A stretch of 64,000 nucleotides of DNA from Benzoatithermus sp963720725 (GTDB lineage: Bacteria; Pseudomonadota; Alphaproteobacteria; Geminicoccales; Geminicoccaceae), in contig CAVRGN010000013.1 of the NCBI GenBank assembly GCA_963720725.1, forward strand, positions 496,001 to 560,000. The letters are read 5' to 3'. Within the stretch, counting starts at the first letter, position 1, and the number at the start of each line of letters is the position of its first letter. A program made the translations under genes and the position numbers. Under the pieces are notes generated by a model. That model did not search any database. It saw only the letters and a list, made by a program, of their open reading frames with translations, and was not told the DNA's origin. Below are positions 59,529 to 64,000 of this stretch, in pieces.

Positions 59529-61331
59529 ATGGCCGAGCAACAAGAAGTGGCGCCTGAGGCCGAGCAGTCGGATCAGGTCGTTGCGATCCTGGGTGAGATC
59601 GCCGACCGCAGTCGCAAGCTCGTGGAGGACTTCGTCGCCCGGCAGGCCGACTTCGAGGATGTCGGCGACCGCCTCGACGGTCATGCCCCCATGGGTGGCG
59701 CGTTCCTCGAGATGCTGGGCCGGGTGATGAGCCAGCCGCAGGAACTCGCCCAGGCCCAATTCGGGCTTTGGCAGGACTACATGCGGCTGTGGCAGCACAC
59801 CACGCAGCGTATGCTCGGTGTCGAGGTCGAACCGGTGATCGTGCCGGACCGGGGCGACCGCCGCTTCAAGGATGCGGCGTGGAACGACAACGCGCTGTTC
59901 GATTTCATCAAGCAATCGTATCTGTTGACCTCCAAATATTTCCTGGAAGCAGCGCGGCAGAAGGATGGTTTGAACGACAAGACGCAGCAGAAGATCGAAT
60001 TCTACACGCGCCAGTTCGTCGAGATGATGGCACCGTCGAACTTCGTGGCGACCAACCCGGAGGTGCTGCGTCTGACCGTGGAGACCCGTGGCGAGAACCT
60101 GCTGCGCGGACTCAAGAACATGCTCGAGGACCTGGAGCGCGGCAAGGGCCGGCTGGCCATCAAGATGACCGATCAAGACGCGTTCGAGATCGGCCGCAAC
60201 ATCGCTACCAGCCCGGGGAAGGTCGTGTATCAGACCGAATTGATGCAGTTGGTCCAATATTCGCCGAGCACCAAGCAGGCTCATCGGCGCCCGCTCATGA
60301 TCATTCCGCCCTGGATCAACAAGTTCTACATTCTCGACCTGCAGCCCAAGAACAGCTTCATCAAATTCTGCGTCGACCAGGGTTTCACCACCTTCGTGCT
60401 GTCCTGGGTCAACCCGGACGAGAAGCTGAGCCACATGTCGTTCGAGGACTACATGTTCCAGGGCCCTCTCGCCGCCATGGACGCGATCGCGCAGGCGACC
60501 GGCGAGCGCGAGCTGACCGCCATCGGCTACTGCCTGGGCGGCACGCTCTTGGCCTCCACCCTGGCGTGGATGAAGGAGAAGGGCGACGATCGGCTTAAGG
60601 CAGCGACGTTCTTTACCACGCTGGTCGACTTCACCGATCCGGGCGAGCTCGGCGTGTTCATCGACGAGGAGCAGCTGGCGGCGATGGAGCGCAGCATGGC
60701 CAAGCGCGGCTTCCTCGATGGATCCGAGATGGCCACGACCTTCAACATGCTGCGCGCCACAGACCTGATCTGGTCGTTCGTCATCAACAATTACCTTCTG
60801 GGCAAGGACCCGTTCCCGTTCGACCTGCTCTACTGGAATTCCGATAGCACCCGCATGCCTGCGGCGATGCACAGCTTCTACCTGCGCAAATGCTACCACG
60901 AGAATGCTTTGGTCCAGCCGGGGGCGGTACGTCTGGGCGACGTGCCGATCGATCTGCGCCGGATCGACCTGCCGGTCTACTGGGTTTCGACCCGCGAGGA
61001 CCATATCGCGCCATGGAAGAGTACCTACGCGGCGACCCAGATTTTCGGCGGCGACCGCAAGTTCGTCCTCGCTGGCTCCGGCCACATCGCCGGCGTGGTC
61101 AATCCGCCCACTTCGGTCAAGTACGGCTACTGGACCAACGCCGAGTTGCCGACCGATCCCGAAAGCTGGCTCGCCGGTGCTGTCCGCCACGAAGGCTCCT
61201 GGTGGCATGACTGGGCGGTCTGGAACGGCGCCAACGCCGGCGACATGGTGCCGGCCCGCAAGCCCGGCGACGGTGAATTGAAGCCGATCGAGGACGCTCC
61301 CGGCTCCTATGTCCGGATCCGGGCCAGCTGA
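59529..61331 (+). CDS. phaC: Class I poly(3-hydroxyalkanoate) synthase
   Basis: Polymerises (R)-3-hydroxyacyl-CoA into PHA granules. The 600-residue protein has the lipase-like box GYCLGGTL with nucleophile Cys (about residue 341), DPFPFDLLYWNSDSTRMP, the catalytic Asp in STREDHIAPW and the His in GSGHIAGVVNPP. Length and N-terminal domain indicate class I (no PhaE/PhaR subunit). ATG 59529 follows GATAGGGGATC and another GTG. It overlaps nothing and is convergent with zapA (1 nt between). No phaA/phaB/phaP in the window. Confidence 0.96.
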   Translation: MAEQQEVAPEAEQSDQVVAILGEIADRSRKLVEDFVARQADFEDVGDRLDGHAPMGGAFLEMLGRVMSQPQELAQAQFGLWQDYMRLWQHTTQRMLGVEVEPVIVPDRGDRRFKDAAWNDNALFDFIKQSYLLTSKYFLEAARQKDGLNDKTQQKIEFYTRQFVEMMAPSNFVATNPEVLRLTVETRGENLLRGLKNMLEDLERGKGRLAIKMTDQDAFEIGRNIATSPGKVVYQTELMQLVQYSPSTKQAHRRPLMIIPPWINKFYILDLQPKNSFIKFCVDQGFTTFVLSWVNPDEKLSHMSFEDYMFQGPLAAMDAIAQATGERELTAIGYCLGGTLLASTLAWMKEKGDDRLKAATFFTTLVDFTDPGELGVFIDEEQLAAMERSMAKRGFLDGSEMATTFNMLRATDLIWSFVINNYLLGKDPFPFDLLYWNSDSTRMPAAMHSFYLRKCYHENALVQPGAVRLGDVPIDLRRIDLPVYWVSTREDHIAPWKSTYAATQIFGGDRKFVLAGSGHIAGVVNPPTSVKYGYWTNAELPTDPESWLAGAVRHEGSWWHDWAVWNGANAGDMVPARKPGDGELKPIEDAPGSYVRIRAS

Positions 61332-61332
61332 G

Positions 61333-61665
61333 CTAGCCGGCCCGCTCGATCTCGGCGGCCACCGCATCGAGCCGTCGCGCCGCCGTGGCGACCGCGAGCG
61401 CCGCGCGATCCTGCAGCACAGAGCGTGTCCGGGCGGCGGCGCCGCGTAGTCGCTCGAGTTCGCTGCGCGCCTCCTCCAGATGGTCGGCGAGCATCAGGCT
61501 GGAGAGCAGCAGCACCTTCTCCTCGCCCATGCCGCCCTGACCCTGGATCAGGGACGCGGCGCACTGGTCGACCAGCCGCGCCAGCTGCTGCACCTGCTGG
61601 GCCTCGCCCGGGCCGCACTGCAGGCGAAACCGCCGTCCACCGATCGCGATGTCGACATTCTCCAT
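61333..61665 (-). CDS. zapA: Cell division protein ZapA
   Basis: A 110-residue FtsZ-ring stabiliser: MENVDIAIGGRRFRLQCGPGEAQQVQQLARLV and a C-terminal coiled coil (VLLLSSLMLADHLEEARSELERLRGAA). It lies 4 nt after a coiled-coil gene, with phaC immediately convergent (1 nt), so the 6S RNA gene often found beside zapA is not present at this spot. Good match to family. Confidence 0.88.
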   Translation of the reverse strand: MENVDIAIGGRRFRLQCGPGEAQQVQQLARLVDQCAASLIQGQGGMGEEKVLLLSSLMLADHLEEARSELERLRGAAARTRSVLQDRAALAVATAARRLDAVAAEIERAG

Positions 61666-61669
61666 GGCC

Positions 61670-62287
61670 TCAGTCCTGGCCGAGTGCCTGCTCGAGCTGG
61701 CCCGCTGCGGCACGCGCCGACTGCTCCAGCCGCTCGCAGCGGGCGCGCATGGATGACAGTTCGCGGCTCAGCCGCTCGCCTTCGCCCTTGAGCAGCATCG
61801 CCTCTCGCTCCAAGGCCTGCCGTCCGCTGGCGAGTTGGGTCGCCTGCTGCTGCAGCCGGTCCTTCTCGGCCTGGAGGCTTCGCAGCTGCTGGCTCAGCCC
61901 TTCCGTCGCCTGCCGCAGCTCGCCCGCCTCGTTCTCCATGGCGGCGTGGCGTTGGGCAGCCTCGCTCGACTGCCGTTCGAGTTTCTCCCGCAGCTGGCCA
62001 ATCTCGGCGACCAAGCGGGCGTGATCGCCCGAGAGCTCGGCCGCGGTCCGATCGCGCTCGGCGATGGCGGCGTTGCGTTCTTCCCGCGCGCTCGCCGCCT
62101 CGGTCAGCGCCTGGCGTGCCGACGCCTCGGTCTCCTCGACCAGCCGCAGCGCATCCGCCTCGGCCGCCTGCGCCCGGCGCTCGGCATCCGCCTCGGTGCG
62201 ACGCCAACCCTGCAACCGCTCCATCAGTGCTTCGAACCGCCCGAACGCGGCGTCGAGCTCCCGTTCGGCGGCGTCGAACCCTGCCAT
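61670..62287 (-). CDS. Coiled-coil protein upstream of zapA
   Basis: A 205-residue, nearly all-helical protein with continuous heptads (AAEADALRLVEETEASARQA, LVAEIGQLREKLERQSSEAA, LRSLQAEKDRLQQQATQL). Its partner role with ZapA is inferred only from order and spacing (4 nt). Similar DUF4164-like or ZapB-like proteins accompany zapA in alphaproteobacteria. I use ATG 62287; an upstream in-frame ATG at 62332 would add 15 residues. Confidence 0.7.
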   Translation of the reverse strand: MAGFDAAERELDAAFGRFEALMERLQGWRRTEADAERRAQAAEADALRLVEETEASARQALTEAASAREERNAAIAERDRTAAELSGDHARLVAEIGQLREKLERQSSEAAQRHAAMENEAGELRQATEGLSQQLRSLQAEKDRLQQQATQLASGRQALEREAMLLKGEGERLSRELSSMRARCERLEQSARAAAGQLEQALGQD

Positions 62288-62447
62288 GCCCGGACGTCTT
62301 CCCCTGGTGATGCGTGGCCTCGGGAGTGCCATGCCGACCAGCGGGCGTCAACGCGTGCGGCGGCCGGTCGCTCGCAGGCCTTCAAATCGATCGGGGCGAA
62401 TGCTATGTAAACGTGCCAACTTATGTTCCTCCGAGGACCTTTTCCCC

Positions 62448-62699
62448 ATGCCGGATGCCACCGCTGCGCTGCGCCAGGCCATCGAGGTCGTGCGCGCCCA
62501 GATCCCCAAGGGCGAGCTGACCCTGGCCAGCGTACAGCGGCTTCTGGAAAGCGCCGAGTTCGTCTGTCAGGACCGGGAACAGGCGGCCTCGCTGCCCCGC
62601 CAGCCGCGCCCGCCCGCCCGGCAGTCGCTCAAGCGCCTCGAGGAGCGGCGCAAGTGGGCGCGAATCGCCAAGGAGGCGGAGCGCGAGCCGGACCTGTAG
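62448..62699 (+). CDS. Small uncharacterised protein
   Basis: An 83-residue protein from ATG 62448: MPDATAALRQAIEVVRAQIP, a helix (TLASVQRLLESAEFVCQDREQ), a Pro/Arg region and a basic C-terminal helix (LKRLEERRKWARIAKEAERE). GAGGA precedes the start by about 11 nt, and TATGTAA at about 62405 could be a -10. No family recognised; probably cytoplasmic. Convergent with the following gene. Confidence 0.55.
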   Translation: MPDATAALRQAIEVVRAQIPKGELTLASVQRLLESAEFVCQDREQAASLPRQPRPPARQSLKRLEERRKWARIAKEAEREPDL

Positions 62700-62723
62700 C
62701 CGCAGATCAAAAGGCCTGTAGTG

Positions 62724-64000
62724 CTAGCCGTGCAGCCCGTTGTTCTCAGAGCCGTGGGACCTGGACGGGGTCGCCTGGGCGACACCGATACCTAGCAGGG
62801 TGGCGAAAGTGACCGCCACGGCCGGGATCTGCAGACTGAAATCCACGAGCGCGTGCAGTGCCACCAGGACCGTGGCGGCGGTCGCCGCAAGCGGAAAAAG
62901 TTGGTGGCGGCGGCGCGTGAACAGGCCGCGCAGGCAATAGAGGAACAGGACCAGCGGCCCCAGATAGAGCAGTAACGTCGCCGGGATGCCCAGTTCCACC
63001 AGATGCTCGATGTAAGTGTTGTGCGCCATGTCCACCCGGTCGCTGAAGCGCTCGTCCCGGTGCTGGGCGAAAGCCTCCTCGAAATTGCCGTAGCCGAAAC
63101 CCTGCCACGGCCGTTCGGCGACCATCCCGAGCGACACCTGCCAATAGGTGAGGCGACCTGCCTCCGCGACATCGTAGTTGGCGTCGATCTGGCCGATACG
63201 GTCGAGCGTTCCGCCGCCACTGATGGTGAGCAATCCCCAGCCGGCGACGCAGATGGCCGCGATCACGGCAAGAGCGGCCGGCAGCCGCGGGCGCGCCACG
63301 AGGAACAGCAGCACCGCCATGACGGCGACCGTCAAGGCGAGGCTGAGCAGCCCACCGCGTGAATGGCTGCGCAGCAATGCCATTACGTTCACGGCAAGCG
63401 CCAGCAACACGAGCGTGCGCCGTTCGAGCGTCTGCTGGATTGCCCGGGCTGCGATCCGCCGCAAGTCACCCAGGTCACGGGCGGCCAGGAACGGCTCGGC
63501 GAGCAGTGAGAGGCAGATCACCACGCCCAGATTGGCATAGGTCGCGAAATTGTTGCGGTTGACGAAGGTGCCGGTGACGTCGCCGATATAGGCTGTCTTG
63601 GGGATCCAGCCGATCGTCTCCCAGCCGGCGAATTGGGCCATGAGGCCGTAGGCGGCACAGAGGGTGACCGTCACGAGGACCACGCCGAGCAGCCGCCGGG
63701 CCCGCGCCAACTCCAGGGCGAGCCGCCAAGCCAGCCAGAACATCGCCGCGTAGCACATCAGTCGCAGCAGCGCGTCCCTTCCGGCGTCGGCGTCCAGGCC
63801 GACCAGGGGCACCGCATCGCCCATGCCCGCAGCGATCGCCTGCGCCCAGATCGCCTGCGGCTTGGCCCACGCGAAGTCGGCCGCCGGCAGAGTCTGCAGA
63901 TATGCCCACCCCCAGACCGGGATGGTGGTGGCCGCGGCCAGAACCACCGGCCAGACCACCCGCGCACGTGGCTGCGATCCGGCCAACTGCGACGCCGCCC
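62724..64000 (-). CDS. O-antigen ligase/Wzy_C-type membrane protein (partial at right edge)
   Basis: At least 420 residues with about ten hydrophobic segments and the O-antigen ligase (Wzy_C) region: FVNRNNFATYANLGVVICL, LRSHSRGGLLSLALTVAV, TYWQVSLGMVAERPWQGFGYGNFEEAF and DMAHNTYIEHLVELGIPATLLLYL. Enzymes of this family polymerise or ligate polysaccharides in the envelope. An in-frame TTG exists at 63986, but open frame continues past the window, so the N-terminus is likely missing. Confidence 0.8.
   Translation of the reverse strand, partial: AASQLAGSQPRARVVWPVVLAAATTIPVWGWAYLQTLPAADFAWAKPQAIWAQAIAAGMGDAVPLVGLDADAGRDALLRLMCYAAMFWLAWRLALELARARRLLGVVLVTVTLCAAYGLMAQFAGWETIGWIPKTAYIGDVTGTFVNRNNFATYANLGVVICLSLLAEPFLAARDLGDLRRIAARAIQQTLERRTLVLLALAVNVMALLRSHSRGGLLSLALTVAVMAVLLFLVARPRLPAALAVIAAICVAGWGLLTISGGGTLDRIGQIDANYDVAEAGRLTYWQVSLGMVAERPWQGFGYGNFEEAFAQHRDERFSDRVDMAHNTYIEHLVELGIPATLLLYLGPLVLFLYCLRGLFTRRRHQLFPLAATAATVLVALHALVDFSLQIPAVAVTFATLLGIGVAQATPSRSHGSENNGLHG

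Noticed and set aside
61331..61670. 6S RNA gene next to zapA
   Set aside because: phaC and zapA ends are 1 nt apart and zapA to its upstream gene is 4 nt, leaving no room.
1..64000. CRISPR arrays, IS elements or tRNA genes
   Set aside because: No regularly spaced repeats, transposase motifs or tRNA cloverleaf sequences were found by eye in intergenic regions.

Overview
The window looks like a chromosomal segment of a high-GC alphaproteobacterium, perhaps a Rhodospirillales/Geminicoccales-type lineage (the order is a guess). Supporting signs are a circularly permuted two-piece tmRNA with an ANDN-type tag, an alphaproteobacterial SspB, an MbfA-type ferritin/VIT protein, ThyX instead of ThyA nearby, class I PhaC, and GANTC (CcrM-type) sites. 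No phage, plasmid, IS element or CRISPR array was seen. Most of the content is housekeeping or catabolic.

Layout. 1-4.4 kb (minus): a PTS-type dihydroxyacetone kinase operon (dhaL-dhaM-HPr-EI-small HTH-like gene-dhaK). Its promoter-proximal end holds the remains of a deleted ABC transporter. 4.5-6.4 kb: a broken SulP-STAS-cNMP transporter. 6.5-10 kb (minus): a four-gene operon for sugar-acid or polyol breakdown. 10.3-17.2 kb (plus): a fold-I Orn/Lys/Arg decarboxylase (two frameshifts), a GltS symporter, an orphan TAXI lipoprotein and a fold-III PLP decarboxylase. This is the most interesting assembly in the window. 17.2-23.4 kb: priA, xerC, AsmA. 23.5-26.7 kb: copper cluster (DUF2946, YcnI, CopCD, PCuAC). 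26.8-31.4 kb: fumC, sspB, ssrA, thyX and an OmpA lipoprotein. 31.5-37.4 kb: YggT, an SSS/DUF4212 symporter, an MFS transporter and mbfA. 37.4-39.5 kb: a palindrome-rich intergenic region, a possible 34-residue ORF and a Na/Pi cotransporter. 39.4-42.4 kb: a flavin/Fe-S demethylase-like enzyme with ornithine cyclodeaminase. 42.5-44.8 kb: PRC-barrel, MBL and HNH proteins. 44.9-45.7 kb: a second ABC transporter reduced to fragments. 45.7-50 kb: a SurE-like protein and acoABC. 50-55 kb: DUF533, a PAS-GGDEF protein, RraA-like and alpha-hydroxy-acid oxidase. 55-62.7 kb: glpX-hom-aminotransferase, phaC, zapA. 62.7 kb to the end: an O-antigen ligase-like protein running off the window.

The strongest cross-cutting observation concerns broken reading frames. 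The decarboxylase (two sites) and acoA (one site) are each repaired by removing a single T, and every repaired site becomes GANTC, the CcrM methylation motif. This points to systematic, methylation-linked base-calling error rather than true pseudogenes, although mutation cannot be excluded. By contrast, three transport loci (dha-linked ABC, SulP, 44.9 kb ABC) have lost large internal pieces and appear genuinely decayed.

All functions are read from translated sequence and remembered family motifs. No database search was run.
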